NCBI GenBank assembly: GCA_019261985.1
Contig: JAFAQY010000024.1
Span: forward strand, 1-32,513
Direction of reading: 5' to 3'
Length of the DNA stretch: 32,513 nucleotides
Origin: Bryobacterales bacterium
GTDB lineage: Bacteria; Acidobacteriota; Terriglobia; Bryobacterales; Bryobacteraceae
The position numbers and the translations under genes are program-made. Positions 15,354-23,938 of the stretch are shown here, one piece after another (position 1 is the first letter of the stretch; each line of letters starts with the position of its first letter). The notes under the pieces are model-generated. The model was not told where the DNA came from and did no database searches. It saw only the letters and a program-made list of their open reading frames with translations.

Positions 15354-15401
15354 CTCGCAAAGGTGGCAAAGAAAAACCTGGCTTCTCGCGGGCTTTGCGA
15401 G
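15354..15401. repeat. Imperfect palindromic repeat with CTCGCAAAG ends
   Basis: CTCGCAAAG (15354-15362) is repeated in inverted form as CTTTGCGAG (15393-15401), 30 bp apart, with a GCAAAG/CTTTGC core and an internal GGCAAAGAAAAACCTGGCTT segment. Similar CGCAAAG-rich palindromes occur as dispersed repeats in many soil bacteria, by my recollection; this looks like a degenerate member. It sits between the M16 operon and the ADOP permease gene in an otherwise featureless 246 bp spacer. It could be a small non-autonomous element or a transcript-end hairpin for the permease. Confidence 0.5.
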
Positions 15402-15511
15402 TCGTTTGCTGCTTCGCGCGATGTACTTTCTTCTCACCGGCCGCGATCCCGATTTCCCCCGCCAGCGAAGTCCTGTACAGTCGGCCCGTCTATTTGCGGC
15501 TTGGATAGATC

Positions 15512-18091
15512 TCATTGCGTGCGAATCGCGTCAATTGGCTCTACGCGAGTCGCGCGCAATGCGGGAAGCAAGCTTCCGATCGCGGCCATGATCAACACTG
15601 TCACAGACGCGGAGAGGAGCGCGGACAAATCGCCGGGCTTCACGCCGGCGAGGAGCGCTTCTAACGTGCGTCCTGCGGCGAAGGCAAGGACGGCGCCGAT
15701 GACGATCCCGGCCGCTGCGAGCGCAGTCGCCTGACCCAATATCATTCCAAGCACGCTGCCGCGCGTTGCACCGAGCGCAATGCGCACGCCGATCTCTTGC
15801 ATGCGCGCCGAGACTGCGAACGACAACAGGCCGTGAACGCCGATGGCTGCCAGCAAAAGCGCGATACCCGCGAATGATCCTAATACGATTAGCTGCACCG
15901 TGCGCGTTCCCGTTTCGGCCGCGACGATATCATCCAGCGTCTGCACATCGGAAACCGGCTCCTCTGGATCGGTTTCACCAATGATGCGCCGAAGAGCGGG
16001 CACGAGAGCCGCGGCATCTCCGGCCGCGCGCACAACGAGGTCCTTCGGAGGATACCAAGGCATCCATCCATCCGGGACTTGCTGGTATGAAACGTAGACC
16101 TGCGGCTCGCTCGTGCGTTCCAGCCCGCGCACTCGCACATCCCCGGCGATGCCCACAACCACGCGGTCGAAAAATGCGACGTTGAAGTGGCGCCCGATCG
16201 GATCCTGGCCAGGCCAATAGTGCCGGGCAAAGGACTCGCTAATGACTGCGATAAAAGGGCCGTCGCGAGTGTCGGATTCGGCGACATCGCGGCCCGACCT
16301 CAGCGGGATTCCCATGGCGGCGAAGTAACCAGGCGTGATGTAACGGAGGCTCGCGTACTCCTGATTCGCAGGATCTTCCGGATGCTCGGGTATTTTGATG
16401 GGCCAGAGGCCGCCGCGCATTACCATGGGCAGAAAACTTGTGTACGCCGCGTTGGTAACGCCCGGAAGCTTCCGCGCGCCGTCCAAAACGTGCCGATAGA
16501 AGCGCACCCGGTCGGCGGTGCGGTCGTATTTGGGCATGGGAAGCGACGTTCGCAGCGTGATGGTATGGTCTGGGCGGAACCCCGGATCGGTGGCTTGAAT
16601 TCGCCACAACGCGCGGATGAGCAGGGCGGAGGAGACGAGCAGCACCATGGAGGCGGCGACTTCTACGACGACCAGCGTGGAGCGCACGCGCTCGCGCCGC
16701 CCGCCCCCGGAACGGGCGTTGTCGCGGAGGGCTTCGGCGGAGGCTCCGCCAGTGCGGACGGCGGGAACGACTCCGAAGCCAATCCCTGTGGCGATCGTGA
16801 GCACGACGGCAAATAGCAAAATGTTCCAGTTCACGGATGGGATTTCCGCGAGCGGCAACGAAACAGGCACGAGACGAACGAGAGCCGGCAATGCCGCTAT
16901 TGCCAAAAACACGCCAAGGATGCCGCCGGCGGCCGCAAGCAAAATACTCTCGGTAAGCATCTGCCGCACCAGCCGCTCACGGCCCGCACCCATGGCGGCG
17001 CGGACTGCCAGTTCCTTCCGCCGCGCGGCAGAGCGCGCCAAAAGAAGATTCGCAAGATTTGCGCAGGCAATTAGCAGCACGCACGCGGCGGCTCCGAGTA
17101 GCGCATTGAGCATCATTCGAGATTGCGGCGAGACGTCCTCGCGAAGGCGGGTGATCGTTGCGCCGGTGTGCGCCAGTTCCTTGGGATAGAGTTGCGCCAG
17201 CCGTCCGGTGACTGTTTGCATTTCCGCAACCGCTTGTTCGAACCGCGTGTCCCGCTTCAGGCGCCCCAAGGCGGTGATGTAGCAGTTGGTCCGGTCAAGG
17301 AAATCGGGAGGCGCGAAGCGCATCGCGGTCCACATGCGAGCTTCGCGGTTGGGAAAATAAAAGCCCTGCGGCATTACACCAATAATCGTGTGCGGGACAC
17401 CGTCGATCAAAACCTTGCGGCCCAGGACGCTGGCATCGCCGGCGAACAGCTCACGCCATAAGCTGTAGCTCAGGATGAGCGTTTCCGGCGCTCCGCCGAG
17501 ATCGTCTTCGACGGAAAACATTCTCCCGAGTATAGGTTGAACGCCGAGCATCGGCAGGATCTCGCTTGTGAGACTCGCCCCATCAATACGTTCCGGGGTA
17601 TCGCCTGCCACGACGTTCACTAAAATGCTGCGGTAGGCCCCCATGGTTTGGAAGGATGTACTTGCGCCTTTCCAATCGCGGTAATTCGCCGGGGAAAGGT
17701 CCCAATGCGCGCCGAGCGAAGCGTGGTCTTCCAGCAGCTTTACGAGCCGGTCTTGATCCGCAAACGGAAATGGGCGGATGAGAACATAGTCAACCATTGT
17801 GTAAGCGGCGGTTGTTGCTCCGATGCCGAGCGCGGCGACGATGATCGCGGTGAACGTAAAGCCCGGAGATTGCCGCAGGGTTCGCAAAATATAGCGGAGG
17901 TCCTGCCGGAGAATGTCCGCGTGCGCGGCGGCGGCATTGAAGCCGATCTCAAAAAATGTACGAATCCACCGGACCACGCCGAAGAATCCCGCAGGTCGGC
18001 GCTCGCGGGCAAAGATGGCGCACATCTCTTCGCCATACTCGGCGCGAAAGGAAGCAGGGTAAAGATATAGCAAGGCCCGGTAAAGCGGCAT
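15512..18091 (-). CDS. ADOP-type ABC transporter permease (MacB/FtsX family)
   Basis: An 859-residue permease of the Acidobacterial duplicated-permease type. Residues 1-60 form the N-terminal prefix (LLYLYPASFRAEYGEEM); then RQDLRYILRTLRQSPGFT and a first membrane helix precede a MacB-like periplasmic domain (about 110-330). Three helices of an FtsX domain follow (about 350-480), then a second periplasmic domain and a second FtsX domain ending ALRATRVEPIDAIRTQ. Such proteins belong to MacB-like exporters or lipoprotein/mechanotransmission systems, but no ATPase gene is in this window, so the partner must be elsewhere. It is translated right after padR: its ATG overlaps the padR stop by 1 bp (TAATG). 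Expression is probably controlled by that PadR protein. Confidence 0.92.
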   Translation of the reverse strand: MPLYRALLYLYPASFRAEYGEEMCAIFARERRPAGFFGVVRWIRTFFEIGFNAAAAHADILRQDLRYILRTLRQSPGFTFTAIIVAALGIGATTAAYTMVDYVLIRPFPFADQDRLVKLLEDHASLGAHWDLSPANYRDWKGASTSFQTMGAYRSILVNVVAGDTPERIDGASLTSEILPMLGVQPILGRMFSVEDDLGGAPETLILSYSLWRELFAGDASVLGRKVLIDGVPHTIIGVMPQGFYFPNREARMWTAMRFAPPDFLDRTNCYITALGRLKRDTRFEQAVAEMQTVTGRLAQLYPKELAHTGATITRLREDVSPQSRMMLNALLGAAACVLLIACANLANLLLARSAARRKELAVRAAMGAGRERLVRQMLTESILLAAAGGILGVFLAIAALPALVRLVPVSLPLAEIPSVNWNILLFAVVLTIATGIGFGVVPAVRTGGASAEALRDNARSGGGRRERVRSTLVVVEVAASMVLLVSSALLIRALWRIQATDPGFRPDHTITLRTSLPMPKYDRTADRVRFYRHVLDGARKLPGVTNAAYTSFLPMVMRGGLWPIKIPEHPEDPANQEYASLRYITPGYFAAMGIPLRSGRDVAESDTRDGPFIAVISESFARHYWPGQDPIGRHFNVAFFDRVVVGIAGDVRVRGLERTSEPQVYVSYQQVPDGWMPWYPPKDLVVRAAGDAAALVPALRRIIGETDPEEPVSDVQTLDDIVAAETGTRTVQLIVLGSFAGIALLLAAIGVHGLLSFAVSARMQEIGVRIALGATRGSVLGMILGQATALAAAGIVIGAVLAFAAGRTLEALLAGVKPGDLSALLSASVTVLIMAAIGSLLPALRATRVEPIDAIRTQ

Positions 18092-18453
18092 TAGGCCCTC
18101 CCGGTGACGAACCCGCTTGCGCGCGCCAGCCTGACGAGCTGAGTTAGCCGGCGCGCCTCGGCACGCGCGACCGCCTCGCCGAACGGAGTAATGCGGTAGT
18201 AGCGGCGGCGCTCGTCATCCTCGGCGGGAGCGGGGCGCTCGCGCGGTTCCGTTATAAGCCCCTGTTCGAGCATGCGCTGGATGGAGCGGTAGAGCGTTCC
18301 GGCGCTGAGCTTCAGCTCGCCGCCGGTGCGGACGGCGACATCTTGGATAATCGCGTAACCATGCCGGTCCTCTTCGGCGAGCGACATCAGGATATGGAAG
18401 GTCGCGGGCGGCAGCGGCAAAAGGGATTCCGGCGAAGGCGAATCGGAGGCCAT
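18091..18453 (-). CDS. PadR family transcriptional regulator
   Basis: A 120-residue winged-helix regulator. Seen: LPPATFHILMSLAEEDRHGY (helix 1 and the conserved HGY), the recognition helix LSAGTLYRSIQRMLEQGLI and the wing RRRYYRITPFGEAVARAE. PadR proteins repress nearby genes and release DNA on binding a small molecule. The gene lies directly before an ADOP permease with a 1 bp overlap, the standard pairing in Acidobacteriota. A consensus sigma70 promoter ends 7 bp before the ATG, so the transcript may begin on the start codon. The extension before the winged helix is short and no ligand-binding domain follows; the effector is unknown. Confidence 0.92.
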   Translation of the reverse strand: MASDSPSPESLLPLPPATFHILMSLAEEDRHGYAIIQDVAVRTGGELKLSAGTLYRSIQRMLEQGLITEPRERPAPAEDDERRRYYRITPFGEAVARAEARRLTQLVRLARASGFVTGRA

Positions 18454-18459
18454 GGCTCG

Positions 18460-18487
18460 ATTATATCCGCTCTGAATATATTGTCAA
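18460..18487 (-). promoter_or_regulatory. Consensus sigma70 promoter of the padR-permease operon
   Basis: Read on the minus strand: -35 TTGACA at 18487-18482, a 16-bp spacer, and -10 TATAAT at 18465-18460. Both hexamers match the consensus exactly. The start should fall near 18453, the A of the PadR ATG, leaving no room for a ribosome binding site. Confidence 0.88.
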
Positions 18488-18496
18488 TGGTTATAT
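18476..18496. promoter_or_regulatory. Possible PadR operator
   Basis: ATATA (18476-18480) and TATAT (18492-18496) form an inverted repeat around 11 bp, overlapping the -35 hexamer of the padR promoter. PadR proteins commonly bind AT-rich inverted repeats at their own promoters. The arms are short and AT-rich, so chance is possible. Confidence 0.38.
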
Positions 18497-18949
18497 GTTG
18501 CCATGGCCACTGCACCGCGATAGTCGATGTGGGGCGCTGGCGATGCCGCCTACAGTCAAGACAACGGCCTCGGCTGCCGCAATCCCCTGATGAATCCCGG
18601 CCCGGCGGCCGAAGGATCCGGTTGCGGGAACTCCTCCAATTTTGATGCTGGCATGTCGTGTCAGCCGCTCCAACCGCGGGCCTGTCATGCACCCGGAGGA
18701 TTGGTCTGGCCGCCCGTGACATCAAGCGCGACAAAAGCCCCGTTTGCGGTTCGATGGGCCGTTCAATGATCCGGCCTAGTTCAGTGCAGCGGCGCGCCCC
18801 TGTGGGTGCTAATGGCGATCAGCGCGACGGTTCTCGTAATCAGATGCGTGAATTTGCCCAGTCTTCTACTGACACGGGCTGCGGGGGCATCCGAGGGTGC
18901 CGTTACAGCGGCCAAAAATGATTTCGGACCTGCACTAAAATAAAAGCAA
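18497..18949. other. Intergenic stretch without a recognisable gene
   Basis: About 450 bp between the padR promoter and the small secreted protein gene. Short ORFs occur on both strands, but none has a ribosome binding site, a family resemblance or a consistent reading frame, so I leave them out. I see no tRNA, palindrome of note or terminator with a T-tract. It may hold the promoter of the downstream gene (a weak TAAAAT at 18936-18941). Confidence 0.5.
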
Positions 18950-19432
18950 ATGTCAGGACGCATGATTTCACGTTTTCTACTCCCGAGTGCGTTCGCGGCT
19001 TTGTTTACCCCAGGCTGGGCTGCGGATTACGACGGACCCCGGCCGCCGAAGCCGGACCTGCTCTACCTGGTACACGCAGATAACCTGATCCCGACGGAAG
19101 CCGCCGAGGCGAAGAACGAAAAAGGCGACACCTACACGGTGCAGGGCGCAAGTTCTTCCGCTCGTACACCCATCGCCGAGCCGATTTTCATCATGCAAAG
19201 CGACCGGCTCAATCCGGAGAGCATCGAGCTTTACCGCTTCGAGGTGAAAAACGGACACCGTGAAACGACCGTTTCCAGCCGGGGCCGCCGCTCGGGACGT
19301 CCGCTCCACCTTCAGGTGACGAAGCTGGATCGCAACCTGTACCGGATCGAGGCCGCCGAAACGCTCGAAAACGGCGAGTATTGTCTCACGCCCTCCGGGT
19401 CGAATCGCGTATTCTGTTTTGAAGAATACTGA
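18950..19432 (+). CDS. Small secreted protein of unknown function
   Basis: A 160-residue protein with a signal peptide (MISRFLLPSAFAALFTPGWA, cleaved near A-D-Y-D). The mature part is short, rich in charged residues and proline early (DGPRPPKPDLLYLVHADNLI), and ends in a cysteine-containing beta-like segment (NGEYCLTP, RVFCFEEY), whose two Cys could pair. No family recognised. Two in-frame ATGs are possible: 18950, or 18962 with AGGA 3 nt upstream (tight spacing); the signal peptide fits either. It stands alone on its strand between the padR promoter and the convergent receptor gene, whose stop is 13 bp away. Confidence 0.6.
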   Translation: MSGRMISRFLLPSAFAALFTPGWAADYDGPRPPKPDLLYLVHADNLIPTEAAEAKNEKGDTYTVQGASSSARTPIAEPIFIMQSDRLNPESIELYRFEVKNGHRETTVSSRGRRSGRPLHLQVTKLDRNLYRIEAAETLENGEYCLTPSGSNRVFCFEEY

Positions 19433-19445
19433 CCGGGCTTCAACA

Positions 19446-22400
19446 TCACCACAGCAGCTTCAAGCCAAACTGCACCTGCCGCGACGTCGTGGAGGTGCTT
19501 GTAATCACCCCGGCTGTAGGGGACACTCCGGTGGGGGTGAAGGTCACCGCGTTCGGCGTATTGAAGTTGGGGTGGTTTAAAAGATTAAACATCTCCGCGC
19601 GGAACTGAAGGCGCAAAGACTCGCGGATGATCGTGTCCTTCAAGAATGACAGATCCCACGTGGCGAGCCCCGGGCCCATCAGCGTATCGCGTCCAAGATC
19701 CCCATAAAATCCGCTATTATTTGGGGGCTGCAGGAACGCAGCCGGATTGAACCACTGATTGACGCTGCCCAGAATCACGGGACCGGTGAAATAGGGATTA
19801 ACGAACGGGCGCACCGGGTTGCGCGTGTCGCCGGTGTTGCTCGGGTTATAGCTCAGTTGCGGCGTGAACGGAAAACCACCTTGCAGCGTTACGACAGAAT
19901 TCAGGCTCCAACCGCCTGCAAGAGCTCTCGCCAGTCCTGTCGCGCTGCTCAAGTAATGCCTGCCAGGACCGAACGGCAAAGCGTAGGTCGCGTTTATCGC
20001 GCCCGCGTGCCGCACATCGAAGTTCGCGAGACCCTTATCGGCGCTCAAGTTAAAGGGATTCGAAACCAGCGCCGGCTCGCCTCCGGAGGTTGTGGCATTG
20101 ACGGAGTCGCCATTGTCGATCGCCTTTGCGAAAGTGTAGACTCCGCGAAGAGAAAAGCCGTGGCTGAAGCGATGATTGAAATCCACCTGCAAAGCGTTAT
20201 AGGTGCTGCTGCCCTCCGAGAAATACGTCCAGGTATTGCCGATGGCGGGATTTGCCTTGACCGAAGTGGGCACGTAATAAGTTCCGGCGCGGACGGGTGT
20301 GCCCGCGATTCCTGCCGGAAAGTTGCTCGGGTACGTCGCAGGACACGGTGAAGCGGGGCAGATCACTGGAAACGGTTCGTTGGCATCCGCGCCGAGTATT
20401 TCGTGATAGCCATGCGACCCCAGGTAGCCCACCGTCAACGCCGTATTAGCCGTGATTTCCTGTTGAATCCGAAAAGACCAGGAAATCAGCGTGGGAGTTT
20501 GCATGTCAGGCTGAACGCCGCCAGGGATCAGGCGGGCCGCAGAAGGAATCGGGGCGGCCGGAGGAACCGGCAACTGAGCTACCGGGAAACTCGGCACGCT
20601 GTAGGTCGGATTGAACGGCGCGTTCTGATCGGTGCGATATCCCAAGGCATCCTGCAAATCGTTGTACATTCCGAAGCCCGCGCGGATTACGGTTGCACGG
20701 CCGAAATCGAAAGGGCGCCACGCGATTCCAACCCGAGGCTGAGCGAGAAATTTTGCGTTGTTCACAGTGAAAGCGGAGCTTCCGATATTGGGCTGGGTCG
20801 AGATGATGCCGTTCGGAAACGTGTAGGTGGCGGCGCGGCCATGCGCTTCGTTCCACCCGCTGCTCGATTCGCCGCGGAAGCCGAGCGTCAATGTCAGCTT
20901 GGGCGTGAGCCGCATAACATCCTGGGCGTACCACGCGCTGAACCATGAACGCCAGCCGAGTGGCGTAGGCGCGGGATCGAACAATAGGGTTCCGATGGTT
21001 CCTTGCAGGAACGTCTGCAAGCTGGTGAACGTCGCTTGGCCGTACTGGCTCAGCGCTAGATTCTCATTCGAGCGTAGACGCTGAAACCATGCTCCGAAGG
21101 TAAGCTGGTGCTTTCCTTTTGTAGCGGAAACCCGATCCTCGTAGGTAAAGATATTCCGCGCAACGGTCAAATTGCTTCCGTTGTTGCTTCCCGCCAGGCT
21201 AAGCTGCGCGGTCGGGTTCGAGGCTGCGCTCCCGCCCACAACAATGGCGCCGACAGGCAGCCCGGCTAAGAAGCCGGTCAGATTCGCCGCCGGCGAGCCT
21301 GGCGTTGGCTCGCCCGTAAAGTAATAAGCGGCCCGCGAATATCCGACGCGGAACGTATTCAGAACCCTCGGCGAAAACACATGGGTTTCCTCGGCGCTCA
21401 ATACCTGCTCCCGCAGACTCTCGACATCGGTGCTGTAGGCGTTCGTGCTCGTGGGGGTAAAGTCGGCGCTGTCGTCGATCGTATAAACGGTGTTGAAAAA
21501 ATCCTTGGGAGAAAAGATATGATCCAGGCGGGCCGTGCCGAAATCGTCACGGATGGTTTGCAGCGGGTTGTTGAAAGCCTCGGAGATTCCGCCGAAATCG
21601 GGAGCGCCCGAGCTTGGAGCAGGCCATGCGTTGATCAGCGGGGAAACACCGATGAAGGCCAAGCCGTTCTGGGGACAAGGGCTCGGCGCCGGGCTCACGA
21701 TCTTGCAGGGCAGATAACCGGAACGCGCCTCGTTATCGGGAACCAGGTCGACCCCGGTCTGATGCAGATGCTGCCGGAGCCCTTCATAGTTTCCGAACAC
21801 GAATGTCTTATCTTTTTGGAGTGGCCCTCCTAGAGCCACGCCAAATTGGTTGCGCGTGAAGCCGGGCGCCGAGCTTCCGTCGAAAAAATTGCGCGCGTCG
21901 AGCGCGTTATTGCGAAGGTACTCGTACAATGACCCGTGAAGTTGGTTGGTGCCGGATTGGGTAACGATCAGGACTTGGCCGCCGGGCCGCTTGCCGTATT
22001 CGACGCCGTAGGAATCGCCAAGCAGGTTAAATTCGCGTACCGCCTCCACGCCAAGCAGCGCCTGGCTGGTCCCGCCAGGTTGCATGTTATTTTCCGCGGC
22101 GCCGGTGAATTCCACGCCGTTCAGCAAATACAAGTTCTGCTGCGGACGGTTGCCGGAAATCGCGAAATTATTTCCGACAGTGGAATTCGATACGCCCACG
22201 CCGCCGGTTTTCGCAAATGTAAAGTTGGCCACGCTCGGGTTTAGCGTCAGGAGCTCATCGTAACTGCGCCCGTTAAGCGGAAGCTCCTTAATCTGCCGTT
22301 CTCCTACGAGGCCGGAAACATTGGATGTCTCGGTGCTTACCAGAGCCGTATCGCCGGTAACGGTAATATGTTCGCTCGCTTCGCCGACGCGAAGCGTTAT

Positions 22401-22709
22401 ATCCAGGCTCGCGCTCTGGCCCGCAATCAGATTCACTCCGCCGCGCACATGGTCGGCGAATCCGGTTTTTCCGGCGCGGATTTCATACTCTCCGGCCGGC
22501 AAAGCTGAAAAGACATACCGGCCGCCGGCATCGGTTATCGTTTCGCGAGCCGCCCCGGTCTCGGCCGATTTCGCCGTAAGGTTCGCTCCGGGAATTACCG
22601 CGCCGGAGGGATCCGTGACGGTACCCGAAAGCACCGCGGACACCTGTGCGAATAAGCTCGATCCCGCTAGAAGCAAGGTCATCTGTACGAGACAGTGACG
22701 TTTAAACAT
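19446..22709 (-). CDS. Oar-like TonB-dependent receptor
   Basis: A 1087-residue outer-membrane protein starting MFKRHCLVQMTLLLAGSSLF (signal peptide, about 24 residues). Domains in order: carboxypeptidase-regulatory-like beta-sandwich (about 28-110, GTVTDPSGAVIPGANL and GRYVFSALPAGEYEI), plug (about 125-225, including IKELPLNGRSYDELLTLNPS and NQLHGSLYEYLRNNALDARN) and a large beta-barrel ending in aromatic Trp (QVQFGLKLLW). Oar-like receptors take up large or complex substrates through TonB; the ligand cannot be read from sequence. The frame continues open for 301 codons beyond the ATG at 22709, but that part is antisense to the regulator gene and lacks a signal peptide, so I exclude it. Confidence 0.93.
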   Translation of the reverse strand: MFKRHCLVQMTLLLAGSSLFAQVSAVLSGTVTDPSGAVIPGANLTAKSAETGAARETITDAGGRYVFSALPAGEYEIRAGKTGFADHVRGGVNLIAGQSASLDITLRVGEASEHITVTGDTALVSTETSNVSGLVGERQIKELPLNGRSYDELLTLNPSVANFTFAKTGGVGVSNSTVGNNFAISGNRPQQNLYLLNGVEFTGAAENNMQPGGTSQALLGVEAVREFNLLGDSYGVEYGKRPGGQVLIVTQSGTNQLHGSLYEYLRNNALDARNFFDGSSAPGFTRNQFGVALGGPLQKDKTFVFGNYEGLRQHLHQTGVDLVPDNEARSGYLPCKIVSPAPSPCPQNGLAFIGVSPLINAWPAPSSGAPDFGGISEAFNNPLQTIRDDFGTARLDHIFSPKDFFNTVYTIDDSADFTPTSTNAYSTDVESLREQVLSAEETHVFSPRVLNTFRVGYSRAAYYFTGEPTPGSPAANLTGFLAGLPVGAIVVGGSAASNPTAQLSLAGSNNGSNLTVARNIFTYEDRVSATKGKHQLTFGAWFQRLRSNENLALSQYGQATFTSLQTFLQGTIGTLLFDPAPTPLGWRSWFSAWYAQDVMRLTPKLTLTLGFRGESSSGWNEAHGRAATYTFPNGIISTQPNIGSSAFTVNNAKFLAQPRVGIAWRPFDFGRATVIRAGFGMYNDLQDALGYRTDQNAPFNPTYSVPSFPVAQLPVPPAAPIPSAARLIPGGVQPDMQTPTLISWSFRIQQEITANTALTVGYLGSHGYHEILGADANEPFPVICPASPCPATYPSNFPAGIAGTPVRAGTYYVPTSVKANPAIGNTWTYFSEGSSTYNALQVDFNHRFSHGFSLRGVYTFAKAIDNGDSVNATTSGGEPALVSNPFNLSADKGLANFDVRHAGAINATYALPFGPGRHYLSSATGLARALAGGWSLNSVVTLQGGFPFTPQLSYNPSNTGDTRNPVRPFVNPYFTGPVILGSVNQWFNPAAFLQPPNNSGFYGDLGRDTLMGPGLATWDLSFLKDTIIRESLRLQFRAEMFNLLNHPNFNTPNAVTFTPTGVSPTAGVITSTSTTSRQVQFGLKLLW

Positions 22710-22712
22710 TTC

Positions 22713-23864
22713 ATGATGGTAGCATGGAGTTTGGCCAAAAGCGCTTCCAAAACAGACGAGATCCAAAACAATTTGGCCCGCCTGCGGGAAAAGCGCGGCA
22801 TCTCCGCGGCCGCCCTGGCTGGCGTAGCCGGCGTCAGCCGCCAGACGATCTACGCGATGGAAGCCGGCAGTTACGTTCCCAACACAGCGGTGGCATTGAA
22901 GCTTGCGCGCGCGTTGGAAGCGACTGTGGAGGACCTCTTTGGGCTCCCGGACGATTTGCCCGCCCCCGACCTGCGCACGGAAACCGTCGCGATGCTTCCG
23001 GGTTCGGACACGCTGGAACCAGGCCAGCCCGTTCAACTCTGCCGCGTGGAGAAACGCACTGTTGCGTCCGCGCCCTCGCCGGTTCCCTGGTATTTTCCAG
23101 CAAGCGATGCGGTTATTGCGGGAGGACGCGGGAAAACCAAGGTTCGCGTTTTCCATCCGGAGGACGCCTTCAAAAACCGCCTGCTGATCGCCGGTTGCGA
23201 CCCGGCGATTTCCGTGCTCGCGCGCAGCGTGCAAGCCGCGGGAAGCGAGCTTGTGCTGGCTCATCGCAACAGCTCGCAATCGCTGGCCCTTCTCCGGGAC
23301 GGCTGGGTGCATATCGCCGGCACGCACTTGCGCGATGAGGCCACCGGGGAATCGAATCTCGCGGAGGTTGACCGGATATTTCCACGCCAATCGGTCGCTG
23401 TGATTTCCTATGCGGTGTGGGAAGAAGGGATCGTCACTGCGCGGGGCAACCCCAAAGGGATTCGCGGCGTGGAAGACTTGGCCCGGGCCGGCCTGCGCAT
23501 CGTGAACCGCGAGGCCGGAGCAGGAAGCCGGAAGCTGCTCGATACTCATCTCAAACGCTTGGGTATATCGACGGCCAAGGTGCGCGGCTACGGCCATGAG
23601 GTTCAGGGCCATCTACCGGCAGCATGGCAAGTACAGACAGGTTCGGCGGACGCTTGCATCGCAACTCGCGCGGCGGCCCGTGTCTTCGGCCTCGGCTTTC
23701 TGCCGCTGGTGAGCGAGCGCTACGACCTGGTGATCCATCGCGAGCATCTCACTTTGCCCGCAGTGGAGGCGCTCCTCGAGACGCTAGGCCGGTCGAGTTT
23801 CCGCCGCGAGTTGGAGAGCCTGGGAGGGTACGACACGCGCGCCGCGGGCGAGCGGATGAGATAA
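22713..23864 (+). CDS. HTH regulator with PBP-like ligand-binding domain
   Basis: About 383 residues. The N-terminal HTH (about 17-75) reads LARLREKRGISAAALAGVAG, SRQTIYAMEAGSYVPNT and VALKLARALEATVEDLFGL, an XRE-type fold. The C-terminal domain (about 130-365) resembles the PBP-like family found in molybdate-linked regulators: LLIAGCDPAISVLARSVQAA, LRIVNREAGAGSRKLLDTHL and ADACIATRAAARVFGLGFLP are the recurring signatures. It probably senses a small ligand, possibly an oxyanion, and controls the head-to-head receptor. The start is uncertain: ATG at 22713 or 22716, GTG at 22695, or TTG at 22731; none has a clear ribosome binding site. I chose 22713, which leaves 3 bp to the receptor start. 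Confidence 0.82.
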   Translation: MMVAWSLAKSASKTDEIQNNLARLREKRGISAAALAGVAGVSRQTIYAMEAGSYVPNTAVALKLARALEATVEDLFGLPDDLPAPDLRTETVAMLPGSDTLEPGQPVQLCRVEKRTVASAPSPVPWYFPASDAVIAGGRGKTKVRVFHPEDAFKNRLLIAGCDPAISVLARSVQAAGSELVLAHRNSSQSLALLRDGWVHIAGTHLRDEATGESNLAEVDRIFPRQSVAVISYAVWEEGIVTARGNPKGIRGVEDLARAGLRIVNREAGAGSRKLLDTHLKRLGISTAKVRGYGHEVQGHLPAAWQVQTGSADACIATRAAARVFGLGFLPLVSERYDLVIHREHLTLPAVEALLETLGRSSFRRELESLGGYDTRAAGERMR

Positions 23865-23938
23865 CCAGCGGTCCGGCAGAACCAAGGCGTGACTTCGCCC
23901 GCGCAATGTGACGCACTTGATGCGGCCAGAGGTGAACG

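Noticed and set aside
18527-18769. Short plus-strand frames in the spacer between padR and the secreted gene
   Set aside because: No ribosome binding site, no known family and no coherent frame; treated as non-coding.
22710-23612. Minus-strand open frame of 301 codons upstream of the receptor ATG
   Set aside because: It is antisense to the HTH/PBP-like regulator, has no signal peptide and no family resemblance; long antisense frames are expected in GC-rich DNA.
23865-23938. Terminator between the regulator and the membrane-protein genes
   Set aside because: Only a 4-bp GGCG/CGCC stem without a T-tract is visible; too weak to list.
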